From Phaeodactylibacter luteus (GTDB lineage Bacteria; Bacteroidota; Bacteroidia; Chitinophagales; Saprospiraceae): a DNA stretch of 64,000 bases. Under the pieces are notes generated by a model. That model was given only the letters and a program-made list of their open reading frames with translations. It made no database searches and had not been told where the DNA came from. The position numbers were made by a program, and so were the translations under genes. The stretch spans positions 1-64,000 of the forward strand of contig NZ_VOOR01000024.1 of NCBI RefSeq assembly GCF_007993045.1, written 5' to 3'. Of the stretch, positions 34,730 to 42,921 are shown piece by piece (the stretch's first letter is position 1; each line of letters starts with the position of its first letter).

Positions 34730-36103
34730 ATGGAACTCAATACTAACCGCTGCCGTTACGGCCTTGTATGCTTGTTTTTGCTTGCGCTATCCGCTTGTCA
34801 GCAAGACGAGCCGGCTCCCAGCACGGAAGGGGATACCTTGGATGCAGAGCTGGAATCCCTATTGACAGATGTTTCGATTACTGGCAACCTTAATTTCTTC
34901 CGCTTGCCAGATGCAGACGACTACCTTCAGATCCCGCAAGACCCTTCCAACCGGCTTACCGATGAAAAAGTGGCCCTGGGCCAGTTGCTCTATCATGAGC
35001 CGGCCATTGGCCGCAATGCCAGGGAAGGGCATGGCATGGGTACCTACTCTTGCGCTTCTTGCCACTTTGCATCCGCCGGTTTTCAAGCCGGGCGGCATCA
35101 GGGCATAGGAGAGGGCGGGGCAGGGTTTGGTGCCAACGGCGAGTCTAGGGGCCGCAGAATGGACTACAACATCCTGAATATAGATGTACAGCCTATCCGG
35201 AGCCCAACCACCCTGAATGTGGCTTACCAGATTTCCATGCTCTGGAACGGGCAGTTCGGCGCGCGCGGGCCCAATATCGGCACTGAGTATGCCTGGTCAG
35301 CTGGAACGCCCAAGGCGGTCAACCACCTCGGCTTCCATGGAGTAGAAACCCAAGCCATAGCCGGGCTCTCGGTTCATCGGCAGTTGGAAGATACCTCCGA
35401 TGTGTCCGATCTTCCAGGCTACAAGCCGCTATTTGATGCAGCTTTCCCAGAAGTGCCCGAGCAGGAGCGCTACAATAGGGTACAAGCCGGGCTGGCGATC
35501 GCAGCCTATGAGCGTACCTTGCTGGCCAACCAAGCACCATTTCAACGGTGGCTGGCTGGAGAAAGAGATGCCATGAGCGCGCTGGAAAAAGAGGGGGCGC
35601 TGCTTTTCTTCGGTAAAGCAGGCTGCGTAAGCTGCCATACAGGGCCGGCCCTAAATACCATGGAGTTCCATGCCTTGGGCATGGGCGATCTGGACGACTG
35701 CCCGGAGGAAGTGTTCCTCAAGCCGATCAATGCACCTGAAGACTTAGGGCGTGGCGGTTTCACCAACCGCCCAGAAGATATGTATAAATTCAAGGTGCCT
35801 CAATTGTACAACCTGAAGGACTCCCCCTTCTACGGCCACGGGGGCACCTTCCGCAACCTCAGGGAGGTGGTCGCCTATAAAAATGCAGGAGTGCCTCAAA
35901 ATGAGGATGTGCCGCCTGCCCAGCTATCGGATGAATTTATCCCCTTAGGGCTCACGGAAGATGAAGTCCTGGCCATTACCGCATTCCTCGAGCAGTCGCT
36001 TTATGACCCCAGCCTGCACCGCTACGAGCCAGAGTCCTTGCCGTCTAACCTCTGTTTTCCCAACAATGATGCACAATCTCAGGAAGATTTGGGCTGTAAT
36101 TGA
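34730..36103 (+). CDS. Di-heme cytochrome c peroxidase-family lipoprotein
   Basis: A 457-residue exported di-heme protein. Lipobox LLALSAC (Cys23); heme motifs CASCH (108-112) and CVSCH (299-303). Between and after them are FGANGESRGRRMDYNILNI and YKFKVPQLYNLKDSPFYGHGGTFRNLREV, which fit the MauG/CcpA superfamily. Compared with the peroxidase at 8.9 kb it is longer, with a large insertion between hemes, and belongs to another subfamily. It could reduce peroxide or oxidise an unknown partner in the periplasm. Monocistronic. Confidence 0.88.
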   Translation: MELNTNRCRYGLVCLFLLALSACQQDEPAPSTEGDTLDAELESLLTDVSITGNLNFFRLPDADDYLQIPQDPSNRLTDEKVALGQLLYHEPAIGRNAREGHGMGTYSCASCHFASAGFQAGRHQGIGEGGAGFGANGESRGRRMDYNILNIDVQPIRSPTTLNVAYQISMLWNGQFGARGPNIGTEYAWSAGTPKAVNHLGFHGVETQAIAGLSVHRQLEDTSDVSDLPGYKPLFDAAFPEVPEQERYNRVQAGLAIAAYERTLLANQAPFQRWLAGERDAMSALEKEGALLFFGKAGCVSCHTGPALNTMEFHALGMGDLDDCPEEVFLKPINAPEDLGRGGFTNRPEDMYKFKVPQLYNLKDSPFYGHGGTFRNLREVVAYKNAGVPQNEDVPPAQLSDEFIPLGLTEDEVLAITAFLEQSLYDPSLHRYEPESLPSNLCFPNNDAQSQEDLGCN

Positions 36104-36137
36104 GCACAACAGCATGCATTGCCCCTGCACGATGTGA

Positions 36138-36240
36138 GGGGGCCTACCCCTGCCCAACGGCAGGGGTCGCTATGCTCCGGGGCTCGCTGTCCGCTCGGCC
36201 CTATCGGGCTAATACCCCTTCGCAGCGCTAGTCCTGCGCC
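36138..36240 (+). mobile_element. Family A miniature element, copy A7 (core only)
   Basis: The core from GGGGCCTACCCCTGCC through GCTATGCTCCGGGGCTCGC to CGCAGCGCTAG is intact. The terminal repeats on both sides are not recognisable, so this is a truncated or old copy. It lies 35 bp after the second peroxidase. The 90 bp between it and the subtilase stop show nothing. Confidence 0.7.
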
Positions 36241-36332
36241 GCCATCCAAGCTGAAAGCTGGCAGCGTTTTAGATTATGCACGTATCGAAAGCGCGCTGTG
36301 CCCCATGCTAAGCATCGGCACAGTGCGTACTG

Positions 36333-38291
36333 TTATAATAAGCGCCACCACCCCTCCTTAGCTGCAGTGGCCGCTGCAGTATCCTGGCGGTCGAGGATGT
36401 CCCCATCTGGGCTCCGTAGGGTTATCTGCCCATTTCCCGTTAGGAGCAAGGCTTGGGCCAGCCTCACCCTCACGGTTTGCCCCGGGCTGAGTTCGAAAGC
36501 GCCGAGCTGATCCTTTCCAGCCGGAGTCTCTATCCGGTACCCTTTAAGGTTGATGGCATTGGGGGAACGGTTGAACAACAGGATGCGGCTGCTTTCTGCT
36601 TGGTAGGCAAGGATAGCAAGGCCGTTGGCCGGCTCTTGTTGCGGCAGCCCCTGCAGGGCCGTCTCTACAGCTCGTTGCGCATTGACCTTGCCATGGCCAA
36701 ACCAAAAGGATTTGCCATGCTCTTGGTAGCTTCCACCTCGAATGCCTGTGGCAGGGTCTGTAGAGGCATCAACGATTTTATCGGCAGTTGCAGTGAGTAT
36801 GCTGCGTACAGCCAAGGCGGTAAGGTCAGGATTAGCTGATTTAACCAGCGCAGCCGCCCCGGCTGCCAGCGGGCAGGCGCTGGAAGTGCCGCCAAAGTAG
36901 CCGGTATATCGGCTACCGGGAGAAAACCCCAGCCCCTCCGCCTCGTTATCGGTAGTCCAGATAGAACGCCCGGGCCAGCGCTCCTGAGGGTTGAGCGGGT
37001 TCCAGTTGTCGCTCGGGGCACAAAGCGTGATTTCTTTGCCCCAATTGGAGTACCCGGCTTTTTGGTTTAGGCTAGTAGATGCGGCAACCGTTACCGTATC
37101 GGGGTGTGCGGCGTAGCCGTTTAAAATCGCTCCCCGAGTCTCTTTCCTGCCGGTTTCCGCATGGTGCCACCAAAAGGAAGTATTGCCCGGGTCAGCGACC
37201 GGCGCATTGTAGTTGCCGGCGGCAAAAAAGATAAGGCACCCTTTGCCATCTGGGCCACCGCTTCGGGCAAGCCGGCTTACCTGTTCGGAGAGCAGGCTGG
37301 GAAGGGGGGCATAAACCGGTACCGGCCCCCAGCTGCAGGAGAGGATGTGCGCCCGCCGGCCTGCAAATTCGAATATCTCGTAAAGGGTGTCATCATCGGC
37401 AGTCAGAGGGAAGCGTACCGGGAGGAAGCTGCAGCCCGGAGCAGCCCCTACCACCCCTGTACCGTTCTCCTCTGCCAAGGCCACACCCGCACATGGCGTC
37501 CCATGGAAGTCGCCATTGAGGGATTCGGGGGCCGGGGTGCTGTCACCAGCGGTGAAATCCCGGCCCGGCACGATTTTCCCCGCCCCAGACAGGTCTGGGT
37601 GGGAAAGGTCGAAGCCGTCGTCGATGATGCCAATGGTAATCTGCCGGCTGCCTTTGGCCATCCTCCAAGCCCCGGAAGCGTTGATGCCTGCCTTCGGCGC
37701 TAGGTCAAGCCCTTCTCCGTACTGCAGATGCCACTGTTGGGGGAACATCGGGTCGGAAGGGGGCTGCTGAGCCTCAAAGCGGTTGACAAGGTTGGGCTCT
37801 GCTCTTGCTACGAGGGCGTCATCCATCATGCGGCAGGAAACTTTGAGGGGGTTGGCACCGGCGGCAGACAGCACTTGCACCAGGCATTGCTCATAAGCTT
37901 TATCGTAGGCCTTGATGAACCGCAGCCCGAGTTTGCGCAGTAAGGCCTCGCGTTGGGCAAGGCTGTGGTGAGGGTGGAACTGTACGGTCAGCTGATCGGT
38001 CAGGTAATACCGGGTGGCCTCATCTCCTGCCAGGCAATAAGCGTGGTGGCAGACCGCCGGGTGGCGGGCATTGCTGCGCAGGAAGCCCATAGAGGCCTCC
38101 AGCTGACCGGGCGCAGCTTCTATCTTGTACACATTCCGGAATAGGGGCTTTATGCTCGCTGACTGCAGTGGGCCTTCTGCAAATAAGGCCTTTCGGGTAT
38201 GGCTCTCAGGAGCGATGACGGTAAAGACCCGGGCTTCGTGGCCGATTTTTATTTTCTCTTTTCCTCGGTACAGATAATAGGAGAGGGCCAT
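36333..38291 (-). CDS. S8 subtilisin-family serine protease with lamin-tail-like C-terminus
   Basis: A 652-residue protease. An N-terminal prodomain-like region (about 1-180) has no visible signal peptide. The S8 catalytic domain (about 195-525) has Asp224 in IGIIDDGFDLSHPDL, His263 in FHGTPCAGVA, oxyanion Asn360 in FFAAGN and Ser470 in GGTSSACPLAAG. The C-terminal 90 residues (SRILLFNRSPNAINLKGYRI ... GQITLRSPDGDILDRQ) match a lamin-tail domain pattern. The absence of a signal peptide suggests either a start elsewhere or non-classical export. It is divergent from the CAP protein gene. Confidence 0.88.
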   Translation of the reverse strand: MALSYYLYRGKEKIKIGHEARVFTVIAPESHTRKALFAEGPLQSASIKPLFRNVYKIEAAPGQLEASMGFLRSNARHPAVCHHAYCLAGDEATRYYLTDQLTVQFHPHHSLAQREALLRKLGLRFIKAYDKAYEQCLVQVLSAAGANPLKVSCRMMDDALVARAEPNLVNRFEAQQPPSDPMFPQQWHLQYGEGLDLAPKAGINASGAWRMAKGSRQITIGIIDDGFDLSHPDLSGAGKIVPGRDFTAGDSTPAPESLNGDFHGTPCAGVALAEENGTGVVGAAPGCSFLPVRFPLTADDDTLYEIFEFAGRRAHILSCSWGPVPVYAPLPSLLSEQVSRLARSGGPDGKGCLIFFAAGNYNAPVADPGNTSFWWHHAETGRKETRGAILNGYAAHPDTVTVAASTSLNQKAGYSNWGKEITLCAPSDNWNPLNPQERWPGRSIWTTDNEAEGLGFSPGSRYTGYFGGTSSACPLAAGAAALVKSANPDLTALAVRSILTATADKIVDASTDPATGIRGGSYQEHGKSFWFGHGKVNAQRAVETALQGLPQQEPANGLAILAYQAESSRILLFNRSPNAINLKGYRIETPAGKDQLGAFELSPGQTVRVRLAQALLLTGNGQITLRSPDGDILDRQDTAAATAAKEGWWRLL

Positions 38292-38451
38292 GCTCAGTTA
38301 TTTATGGAAATGAATTTTACAAAGGGAGAGAGCGGTGGTGCATATTGGCCCAATGCCTTTGCCCCCCAGCTTTAGGGGAGCAGTAGGCCGGCAAATCTGC
38401 TTGGGTTGCCCCGCCCATTTTCCGATTTTGATCGCCTCAAGTTACAAAACC

Positions 38452-38910
38452 ATGTGGATTGCACTTTTAATGGCAGGGTGGTTCTTTCAAACGGGCACTG
38501 CCTCTGCCCCCGGGCACGAAATCCTAGGGCTGGTCAATGAAGCCAGAAAATCGGGCTGCCGTTGTGGCAAAGAGCGCATGCCGCCCGTTGAGCCTTTGCA
38601 GTGGGATGCCCAACTCGCCCGGTCTGCAGCGCTGCACGCCCGGGACATGTATGCCCAAGGCTACTTCAGCCATACCAGCAAAGATGGGCGCCGTATTGGC
38701 GACCGGGCCACCGCCGCTGGTTTTCGATGGCGTGCCATAGGGGAGAACCTAGGCTATGGTTACGCTACTGCTGAGCAGGTGGTGAAAGGCTGGAAGGGTA
38801 GCCCCGGCCACTGCAAAAACCTGATGAGCCCCAAATTTACCCGTATGGGGGCAGCAAGCCAAGGGAGCTACTGGGTGCAGGTGCTGGGCCGCCCAAGCCC
38901 GGGGGGGTAG
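38452..38910 (+). CDS. Secreted CAP (SCP/PR-1)-domain protein
   Basis: A 152-residue secreted protein; ATG at 38452 gives the signal peptide MWIALLMAGWFFQTGTASA. The CAP domain covers about 25-148 with LVNEARKSG, the conserved LQWDAQLARSAALHARDM, YFSHTSKDGRRIGDR, and GENLGYGY / VKGWKGSPGHCKNLM, including the putative zinc-site His residues. Function of bacterial CAP proteins is not well defined. Divergent from the subtilase. Confidence 0.9.
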   Translation: MWIALLMAGWFFQTGTASAPGHEILGLVNEARKSGCRCGKERMPPVEPLQWDAQLARSAALHARDMYAQGYFSHTSKDGRRIGDRATAAGFRWRAIGENLGYGYATAEQVVKGWKGSPGHCKNLMSPKFTRMGAASQGSYWVQVLGRPSPGG

Positions 38911-39111
38911 CAAATGGGATGGCCTGAACGCTTGTCTAGCGCGGTTTCGTTATGAAAATTGAGTAAATATGCCAGGTTCGAAAAGCACCGGTTTGCGATA
39001 GGAACGAGGCCGCAGTATGTTCTAGGAATACTGGATGATGGTACGTTCTGCCGGTGCCAAGGCTATTGCCCTTATGCAGGTTTCCGCTTGTCCAGATGAA
39101 GGCTTACAATG

Positions 39112-39486
39112 GGGCGTGAACCAAAATGTCGCAGGCGTTTATGCTTTTCGAGCTCTAGGCTGGCAGCGGCCTAGCGCTGCGAAGGGGTATAAGAGCTTTT
39201 TGGGGTTTTACACTTTGGGCTGCTCTTGCCAAATTTTGTCCTGCTCTTCGTTGTTCTTCGGTCACGTAGCTAAGGCTATGTTCCTTCAGAACGCCTCGAT
39301 CAGGACAAAATTTGGCTACGTTCGCTCCAAAAGCAAAATCCCAAAAAGCTCGAAGCCCGTTAGGGCCGAGCGGGCAGCGAGCCCCGAAGCATAGCGGCAC
39401 CTGCCCTCAGGCAGGGGCAGGCCCCTATCCTTGCGGAGGGGGCAGGCTCCAAGCAGGCCCAAAGAACGACAATCTGGTTTGCGCCC
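39112..39486 (-). mobile_element. Family A miniature element, copy A8, interrupted by foldback D1
   Basis: The terminal repeats GGGCGTGAACCAAAATGTCG and, from the right, GGGCGCAAACCAGATTGTCG are intact. The flanks TTACAATG (39104-39111) and TTACAATG (39487-39494) are a perfect 8-bp duplication. The right duplicate contains the stop codon of the 2-hydroxyacid dehydrogenase gene. A 159-bp foldback (D1) splits the core. Bases 38911-39103, after the CAP gene, show nothing else. Confidence 0.87.
39193..39351. mobile_element. Family D foldback insert inside A8
   Basis: Its outer arms GAGCTTTTTGGGGTTTT and AAAATCCCAAAAAGCTC pair with one mismatch. A second perfect 16-bp pair, GCCAAATTTTGTCCTG (39228-39243) and CAGGACAAAATTTGGC (39301-39316), lies inside. 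Other A copies lack it and continue directly from GGGGTRT to AGCCCG, so it is a clean insertion. It has no coding potential and a single copy in this window. Confidence 0.68.
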
Positions 39487-40440
39487 TTACAATGGGAATG
39501 CTGCTGCAATTTTGCGGAGCAGCACCTGTGCGTGTGCTTCCATCACTTCATGGGAGTGCCCCCCGGTATGCGGGGTCATCAGCACAAAAGGGCTCTGTCG
39601 GAGGTATTGGAAAGGCTCAGGCAGTGCGTTCAAGTCTAGTTCGTTGAAGGCTTGCTCCTCGTATTCTAGGACATCGAGCCCTGCGCCCATTACCTGGCCC
39701 GCTTTCATGGCGTCCGCTAGGGCAGCAGTATCCAAGACTAGCCCCCGAGCGGCATTGATAAGGAAAAAAGGCTTTTGGAAGCCTTGGAAGAACGCTTCCC
39801 CTGCGAAATAATGGTTGGAGGCATCGTAGGGGATGTGCAGGGTCACAACGTCTGCTTCTTCCTGAAGCTGCTCCAAGCTGACTTCGGCTGCGAGGCGGCC
39901 GCCAAACCCTTTTTTGTATTTATCGTAAGCCAATACCCGGCAGCCGAAGCTGGAGAGGCGGGCGGCCACTGCTGTCCCGATATTCCCAAACCCGATAATG
40001 CCCACAGTCCGGTGGCGGAGCTCATAGCCGAGGTTGCGCTTGCGGTCCCAAATGCCATTTCTGATTTCGCGGTCGGCTTTCCCGATATGGTTCAATAAGC
40101 CCAATATCATGCCGATGACCTGTTCTGCGACAGTGTCCCGGCTCCCTTCTGGCGAATTGAGAATGCGCACCCCTGCTTCAGCCGCCGCGTTGAGGTCGAT
40201 ATGCTCCAGCCCTATCCCCATGCGTGCGATGAAGCGGAGCTGCGGGCAATGGCTGAGGAAAGGCTGGCTTACGTTGAACCGGCTGCGCATGATGATGCCG
40301 AAGGCCTGGGCGAGCTCCGGCATCAGGCTTTCCAAAGGCTGTTGATAGGCTTCCGTAATAGAAAACCCCAATTTTTGGGCGCCAGTAAGGAAGCTGTGGT
40401 GAGGCCGGTCTACGAAAAGGAGGTTGGGGCGGCGAGGCAT
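39487..40440 (-). CDS. D-2-hydroxyacid dehydrogenase
   Basis: A 317-residue NAD-dependent dehydrogenase of the phosphoglycerate dehydrogenase-like family; I start at the ATG at 40440 (MPRRPNLLFVDRPHHSFL) rather than 32 codons earlier, which would overlap the divergent gene. The Rossmann motif VGIIGFGNIGTAVAARL, the catalytic Arg in INAARGLVLDT, Glu in the LDVLEYE loop and His in LMTPHTGGHS are present. The substrate could be 3-phosphoglycerate, hydroxypyruvate or glyoxylate. The stop codon lies in the target duplication of element A8. Confidence 0.9.
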   Translation of the reverse strand: MPRRPNLLFVDRPHHSFLTGAQKLGFSITEAYQQPLESLMPELAQAFGIIMRSRFNVSQPFLSHCPQLRFIARMGIGLEHIDLNAAAEAGVRILNSPEGSRDTVAEQVIGMILGLLNHIGKADREIRNGIWDRKRNLGYELRHRTVGIIGFGNIGTAVAARLSSFGCRVLAYDKYKKGFGGRLAAEVSLEQLQEEADVVTLHIPYDASNHYFAGEAFFQGFQKPFFLINAARGLVLDTAALADAMKAGQVMGAGLDVLEYEEQAFNELDLNALPEPFQYLRQSPFVLMTPHTGGHSHEVMEAHAQVLLRKIAAAFPL

Positions 40441-40575
40441 ATCGGCAGAGTTGGAGCTGGCGCACAGGCCAGAGAATTTTAGAAAATTGATTAGCTTGTT
40501 GGCAAAACTACCAAGCTTTGGTTGATTCGCTGTCAACCGGGGCCCGGTTTTTCATCAAACAGAAACCAAGCACTT

Positions 40576-41727
40576 ATGACAAAATCCCTGATGGCTATGG
40601 GCTCCCTCCTGCTGATGTATGGCTGCGGCCAGCCTGATGTTTCAGAGCAGCCCCCGCCCCGGCCTGGCAAGGCTGTGATTTTTGCCGGCACCTACACCAA
40701 AGCTGAGCCTCATGTAGATGGGCAGGCGCAGGGCATTTACACGCTGCTTGCTGCCCCGGATGGCGCACTTCAGCCTCAGGATACGGCTACTGGCATTATC
40801 AACCCTTCCTACCTCGCGGTAGGAGAGAAGAAGAAAGTGCTGATTGCGGTAAGCGAGACAGGGGGAGATGTGGACACCACAGGCTACGTTTATGCCTACC
40901 GGATTGGCCCCGGCGGCGCATTGGAGCTCCTCAACCGGCAGCCTTCTTATGGGTTTGCACCTTGCTATGTTGCCCTTTCGGCGGATGAAGCATTTGCGGG
41001 CGTCGTGAATTATGCTGGGGCCACTGCCGTGCTCTACCCGTTGGGCGAAGACGGCAGCCTGGGCCCTGCAGCTCAGGTCTTGGAGCTGGAAGGCAACGGG
41101 CCACATCCTGAGCAAGACAGCCCACATGCCCATTCTCTGCACCCGGCTCCCGACGGCCCCTTCTGGTATTTGGCAGATAAGGGCAGCGACAAAGTATTGG
41201 CCTACCGTTTGGAGGGCGGGCAATTGCTGCCGGCCGAGCAAGCGTTTGTCAAGCTGCCCCCCGGCGCTGGCCCCCGGCACATGGCTTTCGGGCCGGGCCG
41301 GCTGTATGTAGTCAATGAGCTGAGCAGCACCGTCACAGTTTTTGCGCGGGACAGCCTCAGCGGGGAGCTGTCCGCTTTGCAGGATATTGAGGCCCTTCCC
41401 GAAGGGTATGATGGCTTTAATGCTTGTGCAGACATCCACCTCAGCCCAGACGGGCGCTACCTCTATGCCAGCAATAGAGGGCACAACTCTCTGGCCATTT
41501 ATGAAGTGGGCACAGCCGGCCTCAAGCTGCTGGGCTTTCAGCCTACAGGCGGCGATTTCCCCCGAAGCTTTCTCATCAGCCCAGATGGCAGCGGTGTCTG
41601 GGTGGCCAATCAGAACGCTGGGGGGATCCACTACCTGGAGCGCCACGCAGAGACCGGCCTGCTTACGCCAAAAGGGAGCTTCAGCTGTACGACCCCTGTT
41701 TGTTTGAAATACTATCAACCCCAGTAA
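40576..41727 (+). CDS. Lactonase-family (YbhE/Pgl-type) beta-propeller lipoprotein
   Basis: A 383-residue exported beta-propeller. The start at 40576 gives a lipobox (GSLLLMYGCGQPD). The repeated blades contain the family motifs AGTYTKAEP, NPSYLAVGE, PHAHSLHPAPDG, GPGRLYVVNELSSTVTV, ADIHLSPDGRYLYASNRGHNSL and PRSFLISPDGSGVWVANQ. E. coli Pgl hydrolyses 6-phosphogluconolactone, but exported Bacteroidota members probably act on other lactones or have lost catalysis. It is divergent from the dehydrogenase and followed by the kinase-like gene, only 4 bp apart. Confidence 0.88.
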   Translation: MTKSLMAMGSLLLMYGCGQPDVSEQPPPRPGKAVIFAGTYTKAEPHVDGQAQGIYTLLAAPDGALQPQDTATGIINPSYLAVGEKKKVLIAVSETGGDVDTTGYVYAYRIGPGGALELLNRQPSYGFAPCYVALSADEAFAGVVNYAGATAVLYPLGEDGSLGPAAQVLELEGNGPHPEQDSPHAHSLHPAPDGPFWYLADKGSDKVLAYRLEGGQLLPAEQAFVKLPPGAGPRHMAFGPGRLYVVNELSSTVTVFARDSLSGELSALQDIEALPEGYDGFNACADIHLSPDGRYLYASNRGHNSLAIYEVGTAGLKLLGFQPTGGDFPRSFLISPDGSGVWVANQNAGGIHYLERHAETGLLTPKGSFSCTTPVCLKYYQPQ

Positions 41728-41731
41728 AGTT

Positions 41732-42799
41732 ATGAAAGGCAATGTACCCTCCCGGAAAAAGGAGCCGATACCCGTCAGAAAGCCACTGCTCAACTACCTC
41801 AAACGGCACAACCGGTCTACTCAGCTGCCCCTGCAGTACGAAGACCTGCTGCGCTACGAATCATCCGTGCCCCTTATTGATCAGAGCGGGCAGGATACAC
41901 TCTGGGAAACGGTCTATTATTCCCAATCCGATTACAAGGAGGTCAATGAAGCCATGAAGCGGATTTATGCCCTGCTCAAAACAGATGGCGATGTGGAAGT
42001 GCTCGACCACCTCACCGTGGCCCGGATCGATTTTTGCACCTTCGGCAATACCAAGCCTTTCCGGGTCCGCATCATCAACCGGCTCAATGACAACTACGAC
42101 CATTTTTACATCAAGAAGGCAGATGCCTCCCGCATTTACGGGCTGGAGCTGGAGGACCTGCTTTCCCCCAATAGGGTGACTTACCTGCTTCAGGACAAAA
42201 CACTCATCGAAGAGCATGTGGCGGGCATACCGGGCGATGACTTTATGAAACGGAACCTGGAGGATACCCCCTTCAATCAGATCCGCATCGCTAAGGAGTT
42301 CATCAAGTTCAATGAGCGCTGTTTCGTCCGCCTGCTTGGCGATATGCGGGCTTACAACTACGTCATCGATATCACACCGGATATAGAGGGCTCGCAGTTC
42401 CGTATGAGGGCCATTGATTTTGATCAGCAGTCGTTCGAGGGGCGCAAAAGCTTTTACCTGCCACAGTATTTTAAGGAGAACAACCCCATTATTTTCCTAG
42501 GCATGGGGCATATGGCACCGGAGACGGTCAAGCAGTATCAGCTGGAGGAGCGAAGCATGATCGCAGCCCGGGTCAAAGCTTCAAAAGAGCAGTTTACAGA
42601 GCTGATGGACGTTATGGTGGATGATGAGCTCTCTACGCCCGGAAAGACCTTGCAGCTGGCCGAAGAACTGGCTTACCATCATAAGAACAACCGGTTTTTG
42701 GACTGCCGGACGATGGGGGAGCTGGTACTCACCAATATTCAGCTGCTGCTCGAAAAAGATTTCAAGCAGAGCATCCTGAGCTTTCAGGGAGGGGGCTAA
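41732..42799 (+). CDS. Uncharacterised protein with kinase-fold-like motifs
   Basis: A 355-residue cytosolic protein I do not recognise by family. Several short motifs in order are reminiscent of the APH/protein-kinase fold. These are a Lys pair in HFYIKKA (128-129), a Glu in TLIEEHVAGIPGDDF (160/161) with a glycine-rich hinge, a catalytic-loop-like LGDMRAYNYVIDI (Asp204, Asn209) and a metal-site-like RAIDFDQQSF (Asp229). A helical C-terminus of about 100 residues follows. It starts 4 bp after the lactonase-like gene and is probably co-transcribed. If real, it would be a divergent small-molecule or protein kinase. That is inference from motif order only. Confidence 0.7.
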   Translation: MKGNVPSRKKEPIPVRKPLLNYLKRHNRSTQLPLQYEDLLRYESSVPLIDQSGQDTLWETVYYSQSDYKEVNEAMKRIYALLKTDGDVEVLDHLTVARIDFCTFGNTKPFRVRIINRLNDNYDHFYIKKADASRIYGLELEDLLSPNRVTYLLQDKTLIEEHVAGIPGDDFMKRNLEDTPFNQIRIAKEFIKFNERCFVRLLGDMRAYNYVIDITPDIEGSQFRMRAIDFDQQSFEGRKSFYLPQYFKENNPIIFLGMGHMAPETVKQYQLEERSMIAARVKASKEQFTELMDVMVDDELSTPGKTLQLAEELAYHHKNNRFLDCRTMGELVLTNIQLLLEKDFKQSILSFQGGG

Positions 42800-42816
42800 A
42801 AAAACCTCCCTCCTTT
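42786..42816 (+). terminator. Weak hairpin after the kinase-like gene
   Basis: AGGGAGG and CCTCCCT pair around a 14-base A-rich loop and are followed by CCTTTG. It overlaps the stop codon. The T-run is short, so terminator strength is doubtful. Confidence 0.4.
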
Positions 42817-42921
42817 GTCAACCAATGGAGAGAGGCTATCCCAAAAACCGATTATACCACCAAATATGTGGATTATTTTCTAATAATAAAAATTTATATC
42901 TGATTTTTTGATGCCCCTGCG

